A stretch of DNA of 24,810 nucleotides, from positions 1 to 24,810 of the IMG/VR virus record IMGVR_UViG_3300047322_000763; one strand, written 5' to 3'. The notes under the pieces are model-generated. The model had not been told where the DNA came from and did no database searches. It worked only from the letters and a program-made list of their open reading frames with translations. Source of the DNA: a virus. Positions 1-5,234 of this stretch are shown here, piece after piece. A program made the position numbers and the translations under genes. How positions within the stretch are numbered: position 1 is the first letter of the stretch; every line of letters begins with the position of its first letter.

Positions 1-53
1 ATCTTGATGGCCCGAATGCGCTGGACCTCCTCGACGGACATGAAGCGGCTCAT
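1..53 (-). CDS. Partial unknown protein, N-terminus only
   Basis: Only the first 17 codons are inside the window; the gene runs off the left edge. It starts with ATG at 53, which overlaps the TGA of the upstream gene as ATGA, so it belongs to the same leftward operon. The visible residues read MSRFMSVEEVQRIRAIK. The segment SVEEVQRIRAIK resembles the opening helix of small phage helix-turn-helix proteins, but this is too short to assign. A second in-frame ATG five codons in (MSVEE) is an alternative start. Function unknown. Confidence 0.5.
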   Translation of the reverse strand, partial: MSRFMSVEEVQRIRAIK

Positions 54-292
54 GACCAGAACTCCCCGCTCGGTCCGTCGATGAGCAGGCGCAGAGCCGC
101 GGTGACTCGTCGTGTGGGGCTGCCAATCGAAGCCACCTGCTCTTCGGCCGCACTGATTGAGGGGCCAAGGTCGACCAGGGCCGCGAACGCCGATCGCAGG
201 CGCTTAAGGTCCTTCCTCTCGATTCCGTACCTCTTCAGGTGGGCGCGGAGTGCGCGGCGATCGTCCCCGCTCGCCTGGTGGAAGGCGGTCAC
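50..292 (-). CDS. Unknown small basic protein (80 aa)
   Basis: I do not recognise this protein. It starts with GTG at 292 in a GTGA overlap with the preceding stop, and its own TGA overlaps the next start, so it sits in a translationally coupled leftward operon. Residues 10-45 are rich in Arg and Lys (DDRRALRAHLKRYG, ERKDLKRLRSAF) and look helical. The rest contains a second helix-like stretch around TRRVTAALRLLIDG. There is no membrane segment or cysteine pattern. Nucleic-acid binding is possible from composition alone, but that is a guess. Confidence 0.62.
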   Translation of the reverse strand: MTAFHQASGDDRRALRAHLKRYGIERKDLKRLRSAFAALVDLGPSISAAEEQVASIGSPTRRVTAALRLLIDGPSGEFWS

Positions 293-546
293 AGGTAGAA
301 CCTCCCGTTTGAGTAGGTCGGCGCCGAGCCCCAGCCGTCATGCCCACCAAGCCGCTGCCAGAGATCAAACAGGCGGAACTTGCCGAGGTAGTAGCCGTCG
401 CGCCGAGTGAGTCCGTACTCGCCGGCCAGTTCAGTGACGCCGAACGAGTTCGGCCGACCGTGCAACTCGACCTCGCGCTTGAGGGCCTTGCTCCAGCGAT
501 CGAGGCGCAGGGCGATGGTCGCCCACTGTTTCTTGGTCGGACCCAT
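289..546 (-). CDS. Unknown small protein (85 aa)
   Basis: Unrecognised. ATG at 546 follows the upstream TAA (547-549) with no gap. Its own stop overlaps the GTG of the next gene. Residues 3-30 form a charged helical stretch (KKQWATIALRLDRWSKALKREVEL). This is followed by VTELAGEYGLTRRDGYYLGKF, which reads like a helix-turn-helix: a helix, a G-L-T turn and a second helix. The C-terminus is aromatic and glycine-rich. The middle part would suit a small DNA-binding protein, which is inference only. Neighbours on both sides are equally small unknown genes of one operon. Confidence 0.6.
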   Translation of the reverse strand: MGPTKKQWATIALRLDRWSKALKREVELHGRPNSFGVTELAGEYGLTRRDGYYLGKFRLFDLWQRLGGHDGWGSAPTYSNGRFYL

Positions 547-801
547 TTAGGCTGACCCCGCTTCCGTCTCGGCAAGACGAGCGCGCACGAAGCTGGGGCT
601 CATTCCGGCGACGGCATGGACCAACACTTCCTCCGGCCACTCGTCGGCGAACTCCCCCCACTCGAAGTCCGAGGCCACGGCGAACCGCCACAGCTGAGCC
701 AGGACCCCGGCGCTGAATTGCTGGTTGAACGTCTCGTTCTGGCGATTGCACCAGGCGACTGTCAGGCGCAGCTCTTCGACACCAAAGCGCTCGGTCTTCA
801 T
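547..801 (-). CDS. Unknown acidic small protein (84 aa)
   Basis: Unrecognised. It starts with ATG at 801, overlapping the TGA of the zinc-ribbon gene (798-800) as ATGA. The protein begins MKTERFGVEELRLTVAWCN and contains a Trp- and acidic-rich middle (FEWGEFADEWPEEVL) followed by a helical tail (SPSFVRARLAETEAG). Its acidic character contrasts with the basic downstream gene products. Small acidic Trp-rich proteins are common among phage inhibitors and DNA mimics, but nothing here proves that. High G+C at third codon positions supports coding on this strand. Confidence 0.62.
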   Translation of the reverse strand: MKTERFGVEELRLTVAWCNRQNETFNQQFSAGVLAQLWRFAVASDFEWGEFADEWPEEVLVHAVAGMSPSFVRARLAETEAGSA

Positions 802-962
802 TGCTCCACCCCCGCCCGGTCGGCCTCATTCGCTTCGCTGGCGAAGGCGCGGCACATGTCCGAGCACCAGAACGCCCCATCGCTCGGCAGCTCTTCACCG
901 CACTCCCGGCAAAGGTTGACCGGCTCCTGCAGCCCAACATCGTTTTTGTCTTCGTCGTTCAT
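798..962 (-). CDS. Small zinc-ribbon-like protein (54 aa), first gene of leftward operon
   Basis: The frame runs from ATG at 962 to TGA at 798-800 and overlaps the next gene by four bases. The peptide begins MNDEDKNDVGLQEPVNLCRECGEELP. It has C-x2-C (LCRECG) followed 14-15 residues later by C-x3-C (WCSDMCRAF). This spacing is typical of a short treble-clef or zinc-ribbon knuckle such as the one that recognises chopped protein or nucleic-acid ends. The rest is acidic. It is the promoter-proximal gene of the leftward operon and starts only a few bases past a predicted -10. Zinc binding is inferred from the cysteines; the role is unknown. Confidence 0.6.
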   Translation of the reverse strand: MNDEDKNDVGLQEPVNLCRECGEELPSDGAFWCSDMCRAFASEANEADRAGVEQ

Positions 963-971
963 GCGCCTATC

Positions 972-999
972 AGTATCATGCTCGTATCGCGTACGTCAA
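972..999 (-). promoter_or_regulatory. Predicted leftward promoter
   Basis: Read on the minus strand: TTGACG at 999-994 as -35, a 16-bp spacer, and GATACT at 977-972 as -10 (four of six consensus matches). The predicted transcription start near 965 lies only about three bases before the ATG at 962, so the first leftward message would be leaderless or nearly so. The -10 coincides with one of the repeated GATAC motifs, which suggests repressor control. Confidence 0.45.
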
Positions 1000-1022
1000 C
1001 TGTTGCGATACGGCGCCGATAC
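973..1022. promoter_or_regulatory. Candidate operator: four dyad-symmetric GATAC half-sites
   Basis: GTATC occurs at 973-977 and 984-988, and its complement GATAC at 1007-1011 and 1018-1022. The pairs are 11 bp apart on each side. All four sites are exactly symmetric about position 997.5. The inner two sit in an 8-bp perfect inverted repeat (CGTATCGC at 983-990, GCGATACG at 1005-1012). A fifth GATAC at 1052-1056 forms the rightward -10. The array covers both divergent promoters. The adjacent ribbon-helix-helix gene is the obvious candidate binder; half-sites one helical turn apart suit that fold (the phage P22 Arc operator has half-sites about 11 bp apart). Confidence 0.5.
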
Positions 1023-1028
1023 ATGCTA

Positions 1029-1057
1029 TTGACTCGGCACATGAGACCAGCGATACA
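1029..1057 (+). promoter_or_regulatory. Predicted rightward promoter for the RHH gene
   Basis: TTGACT at 1029-1034 (-35), a 17-bp spacer, and GATACA at 1052-1057 (-10, only three of six consensus positions). The predicted start of transcription is near 1064. This leaves a short leader containing the GGAGGAG ribosome-binding site at 1078-1084 before the GTG at 1092. The leader length rules against the upstream in-frame ATGs at 1042 and 1060. Confidence 0.42.
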
Positions 1058-1091
1058 GATGGCGACGGCAACGGAATGGAGGAGTCGGCTC

Positions 1092-1304
1092 GTGGACCCA
1101 GTTGTTCCAGACGGTGAAGGCGAAGGCATTCCGCTCTCGATTCGCTATCCGAAGAAGCTGCTGGAGCGTGTTGACTCGTGTGCCAAGGGCACTGGCAACA
1201 ACCGCACCGAGACCATCATGCATCTGCTCCGGTGGGCGCTGACCAAGTACGAGGGTGAGCGCGAACAGGAGTCGCGGTCCGGAAAAAAGAAGGGGGCGGC
1301 CTGA
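1092..1304 (+). CDS. Ribbon-helix-helix transcriptional regulator (70 aa)
   Basis: A small DNA-binding regulator of the Arc/MetJ ribbon-helix-helix type. Residues 12-20 (GIPLSIRYP) form the expected beta strand, residues 21-33 the first helix (KKLLERVDSCAKG), and NNRTETIMHLLRWALTKYE the second helix after the conserved turn. The C-terminus is a basic tail. I chose GTG at 1092 because GGAGGAG lies seven bases upstream and the predicted promoter fires at about 1064. The ATGs at 1042 and 1060 would precede or crowd the transcription start. The gene lies beside a symmetric GATAC array that is its likely operator, so autoregulation and control of the divergent operon are inferred. TGATG coupling joins it to the next gene. 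Confidence 0.72.
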   Translation: MDPVVPDGEGEGIPLSIRYPKKLLERVDSCAKGTGNNRTETIMHLLRWALTKYEGEREQESRSGKKKGAA

Positions 1305-1525
1305 TGGCCTGGCGCCGACTGGGAATTGGGAGTTCGGTAGTCGAGGACACGGCGTTCTGTAGGCTGACCGTGACGCATGTACATGGCGCAGGTGTCTGGC
1401 GCTGGTCTGCGATCAGCACCCGTCGCAACCTCGGAATCACCCGTCTTCAGGGCGAGGCGCTTCGGGCGAAAGATGCGAAGCGCGATGCGCGCCGTGCGCA
1501 GGCCCTGATTGGGACATCGTCCTGA
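1304..1525 (+). CDS. Unknown small protein (73 aa) coupled to the RHH gene
   Basis: Unrecognised. ATG at 1304 overlaps the stop of the RHH gene (TGATG), so the two are probably co-translated. The protein has a beta-like first half (SSVVEDTAFCRLTVTHVHG, then VWRWSAISTR) and a strongly basic helical second half (GEALRAKDAKRDARRAQAL). The start of the protein looks like a compact beta sheet of the sort seen in small phage proteins that report on a single domain. No catalytic motif is visible. Confidence 0.6.
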   Translation: MAWRRLGIGSSVVEDTAFCRLTVTHVHGAGVWRWSAISTRRNLGITRLQGEALRAKDAKRDARRAQALIGTSS

Positions 1526-1608
1526 AGCGACATGTCGCTGCAAGGGCGGTAGCGAGACGTAGAAATCAACCCATCACCATGAAAGGAGGCCGGTTCCCGA
1601 GGTTCAAA

Positions 1609-1633
1609 GTCGCATACGCGCTTATTATGCGAC
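1609..1633. repeat. Perfect inverted repeat in the 1526-1689 intergenic gap
   Basis: Arms of 8 bp, GTCGCATA (1609-1616) and TATGCGAC (1626-1633), are separated by nine bases. There is no T-tract after it, so an intrinsic terminator is unlikely. A regulator site or mRNA hairpin is more plausible. The rest of the 164-bp gap between the genes ending at 1525 and starting at 1690 contains only a 26-codon ATG frame (1579-1659) without a ribosome-binding site; I see no gene there. Confidence 0.4.
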
Positions 1634-1689
1634 GTCGAATGTTGGCGCAGACCTCGTGACGAATCGGCCTGGGGGATCCCGGGCTTGCC

Positions 1690-2121
1690 GTGGCAGATGT
1701 CGTACCGTTGCGCCGGGTTTCCGGCACCCATCTTCAGAAACCGTCACCGACCGGTAACGATCTCGAAATCGCCCTGTCCGGGGATTTCCAGGTTCAGCGG
1801 CCTGACGCACTTCAGCCGTTCCACCTTGCGTCTGGCAACGAGAAAAAGCGCCGAGTCCGCCGCGTCCTCGTCCGCGCGTGGGGGCTCTGGCGCTTCCATG
1901 GCCGCTCCCTCATTGGCGCCACTCGTGAGGCCGCGGACGGTGGTCCAGAGAGCGAGTACGCGCTCATCGAGTTCCGCCGCGTCCTGTTCGAGATGAACCT
2001 CGAAGCATGGGAGCAGCACCCGAACCGGTCACGTCGGGACGTTCACGCGCTCTTCCAGAAGACCATCGGCAAGCTGACTCCTCACCGAGGCGGCTGGCGC
2101 TGCTCGAAACGTTCGGCATGA
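1690..2121 (+). CDS. Unknown basic protein (143 aa)
   Basis: Unrecognised. GTG at 1690 opens the frame; the only upstream purine run (GGGGGA near 1673) is rather far, so the exact start is uncertain. From about residue 50 the sequence is clearly coding, with G/C-rich third positions: basic helices (EKKRRVRRVLVRAWGLWRF), a middle segment ESEYALIEFRRVLFEMNLEAWEQH, and a tail with RRDVHALFQKTIGKL. The first 45 residues are less convincing. The 3' end overlaps the 3' end of the converging membrane-protein gene by 40 bases. No domain is recognised; the Arg-rich centre might contact nucleic acid. Confidence 0.55.
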   Translation: MADVVPLRRVSGTHLQKPSPTGNDLEIALSGDFQVQRPDALQPFHLASGNEKKRRVRRVLVRAWGLWRFHGRSLIGATREAADGGPESEYALIEFRRVLFEMNLEAWEQHPNRSRRDVHALFQKTIGKLTPHRGGWRCSKRSA

Positions 2122-2483
2122 CGACGGGCCGCGAAGTGCGACTCCAGTCGCTTCACCAGGCGCCCGTATGGAACGGCCACGCCGCGAATCAGCACGACCC
2201 AGCCGACGAACAGCGGCAGCCCGGCAATCGTCAGGTCGTGGCCGATCTCTTTGCCGATCACCACCAGCGCGACCATGGCCACGAACAGCAGCAGGCCCAT
2301 ACAGAGGATTGCAGTCTGAATCGCCAACCAGTTGTAGCCACTGAACTCGTGCGGCCCGTCCTTCGCTCGCGCGAGCAGCAGCAAGAAGTGCAGGCAGGCC
2401 ATTCCAACGCAGGCCGCGACCAGGCCGATCAGCAAGCTCATGCGGCCATCGTACTCGGCGCGGTCGGGCTGCTCGTAGTCCAC
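2082..2483 (-). CDS. Small membrane protein with three predicted TM helices (133 aa)
   Basis: Three hydrophobic segments are evident: MSLLIGLVAACVGMACLHFL (about 15-40), then AIQTAILCMGLLLFVAMVAL after the NWL (about 53-80), and LTIAGLPLFVGWVVLIRGVA (about 83-105). They are followed by a basic cytoplasmic tail (RLVKRLESHFAARRH). The start may be GTG at 2483 (VDYEQP) or ATG at 2441 (MSLLIG); neither has a good ribosome-binding site. It is transcribed against its flanking genes and overlaps the end of the 1690-2121 gene. The position beside the regulator genes suggests a lysogenic-conversion or superinfection-exclusion type gene, but that is inference. It does not look like a pinholin or a canonical holin set. 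Confidence 0.62.
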   Translation of the reverse strand: MDYEQPDRAEYDGRMSLLIGLVAACVGMACLHFLLLLARAKDGPHEFSGYNWLAIQTAILCMGLLLFVAMVALVVIGKEIGHDLTIAGLPLFVGWVVLIRGVAVPYGRLVKRLESHFAARRHAERFEQRQPPR

Positions 2484-2620
2484 GGACGTTCAGGAGCACC
2501 AACGCCTTAGAGCCCGGAGGGGACCTTGCGCCGTACACCTGTAACCGTTTCGCCACGTTGTGACGATACCTTGCACTGGGTTGCGTTCCCGCGGTCGGTA
2601 ACGCTGGGGGCGATCGGCTG
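2484..2620. other. Divergent intergenic region (137 bp)
   Basis: This region separates the leftward membrane-protein gene from the rightward replication operon, so it should hold promoters for both. One GATAC (2565-2569) recurs here, matching the motif repeated in the 973-1056 switch. GGTAAC-type words (GTAACC near 2541, GGTAAC near 2598) are also present. I could not find a convincing -35/-10 pair on either strand. No coding frame is supported. Confidence 0.3.
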
Positions 2621-3532
2621 ATGGACTGGGCCGACGAGAAGTACGTGAAACTATTCACGCGCGACACGGTCACCTGGCGATCGTGGCCGTGGGAGGGCAG
2701 GGCGCTGTTCCCACTCCTTCTTCGCGCTGTCGACAACGCCGGCATTCTCCTGGTCGGCGGTCGCGAGCCCACCAGGTCAATCGCGTTGATGGTTGCGATT
2801 CCCGAGGCCGTCGTGACCCCAGCTCTAGAAGCTTTCTTGGCCGACGGCACCGTCGAACTCGTGAATGGGGCGCTCATCATCCCCAAGTTCAACGACGCCC
2901 AGGAGTCTCGCAAGACCAATGCCCAGGCCAAGCGCGAGCAGCGCGAGAAGGCCAAGGCAACTGCACGCACCACTCAAACACCGATTGTTATTACACCGCA
3001 CCGGCAGACGGCGGCAGACGCTGTCCAGTCCGCGGCAGACGGCGACAGATCTAGTCACCCTCCGTCCCCTGCCCTGCCCTGCCCTGCCCTGCCCGAAAGG
3101 ATCCCGCCGCGACAAGTCGCGTCGCCGGACAAGCACCCGCCTAAGAAAAACTCACACGACGAGCCGCCGACAGACCCGCGTCACGCGCCGATGGTCAAGG
3201 CGCTGTGTGAGGCCTTCGAACGGGTCATCGGCGCCAAGTACGCGTTCGGCAGCGCGACCGACAAGTCCGTTGGTGGCCGCAACGCAAAGGCCGTGACGAG
3301 CCTGCTGGGTATGGGCGTCGAGCCGACCGTCCTGGCTGCGTGGGAACGGGCGTTGCGCGAACAGGGCTTCCCGAAGGTCCGAACGCTTCCTGAGTTAGTG
3401 AAGAACTTCGATCACTTCACCGGCAAGGCGGGCCCCATGACGCCGCTCGAGAAGATGCGCGACGCCGGACGGCCTCGAGAGCATCAGGTCGGCGAACTCG
3501 ACTGGAACACCGGAAAGGTCATCAACCGATGA
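2621..3532 (+). CDS. Phage replication initiator / replisome organizer-like protein (303 aa)
   Basis: Likely initiates phage DNA replication by binding the origin and recruiting the helicase loader encoded next. The N-terminal 95 residues (MDWADEKYVKLF, then PWEGRALFPLLLRAVDNAG, then VTPALEAFLADGTVEL) match the winged-helix pattern of phage replisome-organizer N-domains. A charged and Pro-rich linker follows (about 95-185). The C-terminal domain (about 188-280) contains GRNAKAVTSLLGMGVEPTVL and a FPKVRTLPELVKNFDHF tail typical of phage replication proteins. The linker contains five CCCTG pentamers. The gene overlaps the DnaC-like gene by ATGA, the classic O/P-like pairing. A phage origin may lie in or near this gene, but I see no clear iterons. 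Confidence 0.72.
   Translation: MDWADEKYVKLFTRDTVTWRSWPWEGRALFPLLLRAVDNAGILLVGGREPTRSIALMVAIPEAVVTPALEAFLADGTVELVNGALIIPKFNDAQESRKTNAQAKREQREKAKATARTTQTPIVITPHRQTAADAVQSAADGDRSSHPPSPALPCPALPERIPPRQVASPDKHPPKKNSHDEPPTDPRHAPMVKALCEAFERVIGAKYAFGSATDKSVGGRNAKAVTSLLGMGVEPTVLAAWERALREQGFPKVRTLPELVKNFDHFTGKAGPMTPLEKMRDAGRPREHQVGELDWNTGKVINR
3067..3091 (+). repeat. Five tandem CCCTG pentamers inside the replication initiator gene
   Basis: Perfect tandem array of five CCCTG units followed by CCC. It encodes the linker PALPCPALP. Because the unit is 5 bp, gain or loss of one unit would shift the reading frame of the gene. Confidence 0.85.
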
Positions 3533-4317
3533 GCACTCTTGCGAGCGGTTACCACCCGGAGCTTGTGGCACTGGACGAACGCATGGTGCGCCTGGGTCGC
3601 CCCCCGGCCCCGGTCGTGTCCTGGCTGAGTGGTGGACTCAAGGGCGACATTCGGGAGCGGCACAAGGCGTGGCGGCAGCAGGTGGCCAGGTGGGAGCGGG
3701 CCAATCCCGACGCTGCCCGCCAGTGGCACGAACTGGACGCAGAATACACGACCGTCGAGGAACGGCTCGAGGCTGCCAAATGGGAAGCCAACACCGCCGA
3801 GTACCTCTACGAGCGCCTGGAGCGCTTGGGCTGTCCCAAGGAGTGCATCGAAGTCGTTCGCAAGCCGCGGGACACGGTGGCCATCGAGTGCGCCCGGGAC
3901 TGGTTCAACTCGGGCGACTGGTGCCTGGTGCTCTTTGGCGGCTACGGCGTCGGCAAGACCTCTGCGGCAGCGTGGATTGCCCATCAGATGCTCACCCGCA
4001 ACTTCAGTGCGCGGTGGGTGCGTGCGCCAGCGGCAAGCCGCAACACCGTTTTCGGGGCCGAGGCGGCGGTGCAGGCCGAGCAGGCGCGCAAGGCCGGCGT
4101 TCTCATCATCGACGACATCGGCGCGGACTTTGAGAACGCCGGGTGGAAGTCCTGGCTCGAGGACGTGCTCGACAGTCGGTGGGGCAACAACAAGCGTACG
4201 GTCATCACGGTCAACACGCTGACGATGGACGAGTTCAGCGCGCGCATGGGTGCCCGGCTCGGGGACAGACTGCGCACCGGGCGTGTCTACGACTGCGGAC
4301 AGGGGTCGATGCGATGA
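3529..4317 (+). CDS. DnaC/IstB-like AAA+ helicase loader (262 aa)
   Basis: Expected to load the host replicative helicase (DnaB) on the phage origin. The Walker A motif GGYGVGKTS lies at residues 137-145. Walker B is VLIIDDIGAD, with D195 and D196. A sensor-1 segment TVITVNT ends at N229-T230, and a C-terminal arginine-rich sensor-2/finger region follows (RMGARLGDRLRTGR). The first 120 residues are unusually long for a DnaC-like loader. They are helical and charged (QQVARWERANPDAARQWHEL, then EERLEAAKWE), probably a coiled-coil partner-binding region. ATG at 3529 overlaps the stop of the initiator gene. Transposon IstB proteins share the fold, but the phage replication context favours a loader. 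Confidence 0.82.
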   Translation: MSTLASGYHPELVALDERMVRLGRPPAPVVSWLSGGLKGDIRERHKAWRQQVARWERANPDAARQWHELDAEYTTVEERLEAAKWEANTAEYLYERLERLGCPKECIEVVRKPRDTVAIECARDWFNSGDWCLVLFGGYGVGKTSAAAWIAHQMLTRNFSARWVRAPAASRNTVFGAEAAVQAEQARKAGVLIIDDIGADFENAGWKSWLEDVLDSRWGNNKRTVITVNTLTMDEFSARMGARLGDRLRTGRVYDCGQGSMR

Positions 4318-4475
4318 AGCCCGAGACCCCTACGAAGACTGAGCTGCGCTCGCGGATTGCACTGCTTGAGCAGGAACTCGAGGTCCGCACCAGTCAGCTG
4401 GAGCAGGTGCAGCGGCTCTACGACCAGGCGCTGCTCAAGCTGGCGCAGCAGCAGACACGCAAGGGGGCCGCATGA
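4314..4475 (+). CDS. Small coiled-coil protein (53 aa)
   Basis: ATG at 4314 overlaps the TGA of the helicase loader, and the end overlaps the HU-like gene's ATG, so translation is coupled on both sides. After MKPETPTK the protein is one amphipathic helix (ELRSRIALLEQELEVRTSQL, then EQVQRLYDQALLKLAQQQ) with leucines in heptad positions, ending in a basic tail. It resembles the short leucine-zipper peptides that phages often place near replication genes. It may dimerise or bind the replication proteins; the exact role is unknown. Confidence 0.66.
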   Translation: MKPETPTKTELRSRIALLEQELEVRTSQLEQVQRLYDQALLKLAQQQTRKGAA

Positions 4476-4786
4476 ACGGCGACACACAGGAACTCGTCGA
4501 CGTGCTGGCCCACAAGCATCAGCTCACCAAGAAGTCCGTGCGCGAGCTGCTTGGCGATGCGGTTGCGCTGGTAGCTGAACTGACCTGGGAGCGTGGGCGA
4601 TTCAGTTGGTCCGGCCTCGGCACGTTCAGCGTGAAGCACCGCAAGGCAAGGAACATTCGCAACCCAGACACGGACCTGCCGATGGTTGCGCCCGCCCACC
4701 GCGCCGTGACGTGTCGCGTGGCCAAGGCATGGCGGCGGACCGACGTGGGTATGCCCAATGAGACACCAGAAAGGCTCGACGGCTGA
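4472..4786 (+). CDS. HU/IHF-family DNA-binding protein (104 aa)
   Basis: A histone-like DNA-bending protein. The HU signature is visible: residues 1-40 form the dimerisation helices (ELVDVLAHKHQLTKKSVREL, then DAVALVAELTWERG), residues 47-55 the strand WSGLGTFSV, and residues 56-67 the HRKARNIRNPDT turn that corresponds to the R-x-x-R-x-x-R-N-P-x-T motif at the base of the DNA-binding arm. VAPAHRAVTCRVAKAW matches the helix and strand after the arm. The PAT-type arm-tip proline is replaced by DLPMVAP. The position between helicase loader and recombination genes suggests a role in origin opening, recombination or packaging. ATGA coupling to the upstream gene. A short extra C-terminus follows the domain. 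Confidence 0.82.
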   Translation: MNGDTQELVDVLAHKHQLTKKSVRELLGDAVALVAELTWERGRFSWSGLGTFSVKHRKARNIRNPDTDLPMVAPAHRAVTCRVAKAWRRTDVGMPNETPERLDG

Positions 4787-4797
4787 GCCGGCCGGCT
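4786..4797. repeat. 12-bp perfect palindrome at the HU gene stop
   Basis: AGCCGGCCGGCT overlaps the TGA of the HU-like gene. The rest of the gap to 4880 holds a C-rich tract (CCCCCCCC near 4808) and the AAGGAG ribosome-binding site for the next gene. There is no T-run, so it is not a standard terminator. It may be chance in GC-rich DNA. Confidence 0.35.
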
Positions 4798-4880
4798 GCG
4801 CGGTCTCCCCCCCCTCCCCCGCGCGGTCCGGCACTTTTCACCGCAGTCCAACGCAGCACCAACCGAAGGAGCAACAGGCA

Positions 4881-5231
4881 ATGGGACGTCAAGCAGAGCT
4901 GGCAGGAATGGAAACCCCAACCGGCGACAAGGAACTCGACGCACTGGCCGAGGCCTTCAAGCGCAGCAGCAAGAAGCGCAAGGCGGCGCAGGACAACGAG
5001 CTGGCAGCCAGAGAAATCCTGGTCGACTCGATGAAGAAGAAAAAGCTCACCGTGTACGAGGACAGGAACGCTGACCCGCCGCTGCTCGTCACGTTGACGC
5101 TGAGCGAGAAGGTGAAGGTTCAGGCCATCGACGAGGTTGGCGAGGGCGATGACGACTCGGACGGCGAGGCGGTCACCGACATCGGCGAGCAGCGGGCCAA
5201 GAAGAAGCAAGCCCCGTCAGCGGAGGCCTGA
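4881..5231 (+). CDS. Unknown charged phage protein (116 aa)
   Basis: ATG at 4881 is preceded by AAGGAG at 4866-4871, which fixes the start. The protein has an N-terminal leader, a long Lys-rich helix (about 18-58: ELDALAEAFKRSSKKRKAAQ, then REILVDSMKKKKL), a short beta region (TVYEDRNADPPLLVTLTL) and an acidic, Lys-ending tail (EGDDDSDGE). I recognise the general pattern from phage early operons, with no assigned function. It is the first gene after a 94-bp gap and may head a sub-operon including Tad2 and the resolvase. Confidence 0.72.
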   Translation: MGRQAELAGMETPTGDKELDALAEAFKRSSKKRKAAQDNELAAREILVDSMKKKKLTVYEDRNADPPLLVTLTLSEKVKVQAIDEVGEGDDDSDGEAVTDIGEQRAKKKQAPSAEA

Positions 5232-5234
5232 GCC

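Noticed and set aside
801-1091. Upstream extension of the RHH gene to GTG/ATG starts before 1092.
   Set aside because: It would cross the divergent promoters and operator, whereas GTG 1092 has a strong ribosome-binding site and fits the predicted transcription start.
1596-1620. A possible tRNA fragment or attachment site (GGTTCAAAG near the hairpin).
   Set aside because: No cloverleaf can be built, and no duplicate of the sequence was seen in the window.
1579-1659. A 26-codon ATG frame in the 1526-1689 gap.
   Set aside because: No ribosome-binding site upstream; the only GGAGG is inside the frame; basic composition is not informative.
2007-2510. A 167-codon plus-strand frame over the membrane protein gene.
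   Set aside because: Gln/His-rich translation typical of the complement of hydrophobic codons; the minus strand gives three clean TM helices.
2029-2973. A 314-codon minus-strand frame across the membrane-protein gene and the initiator start.
   Set aside because: It conflicts with two better-supported genes and has a low-complexity, Arg-rich translation.
4801-4825. C-rich tract after the HU gene as a terminator or G-quadruplex.
   Set aside because: No stem followed by T-run, and runs are not arranged as four regular G/C blocks.
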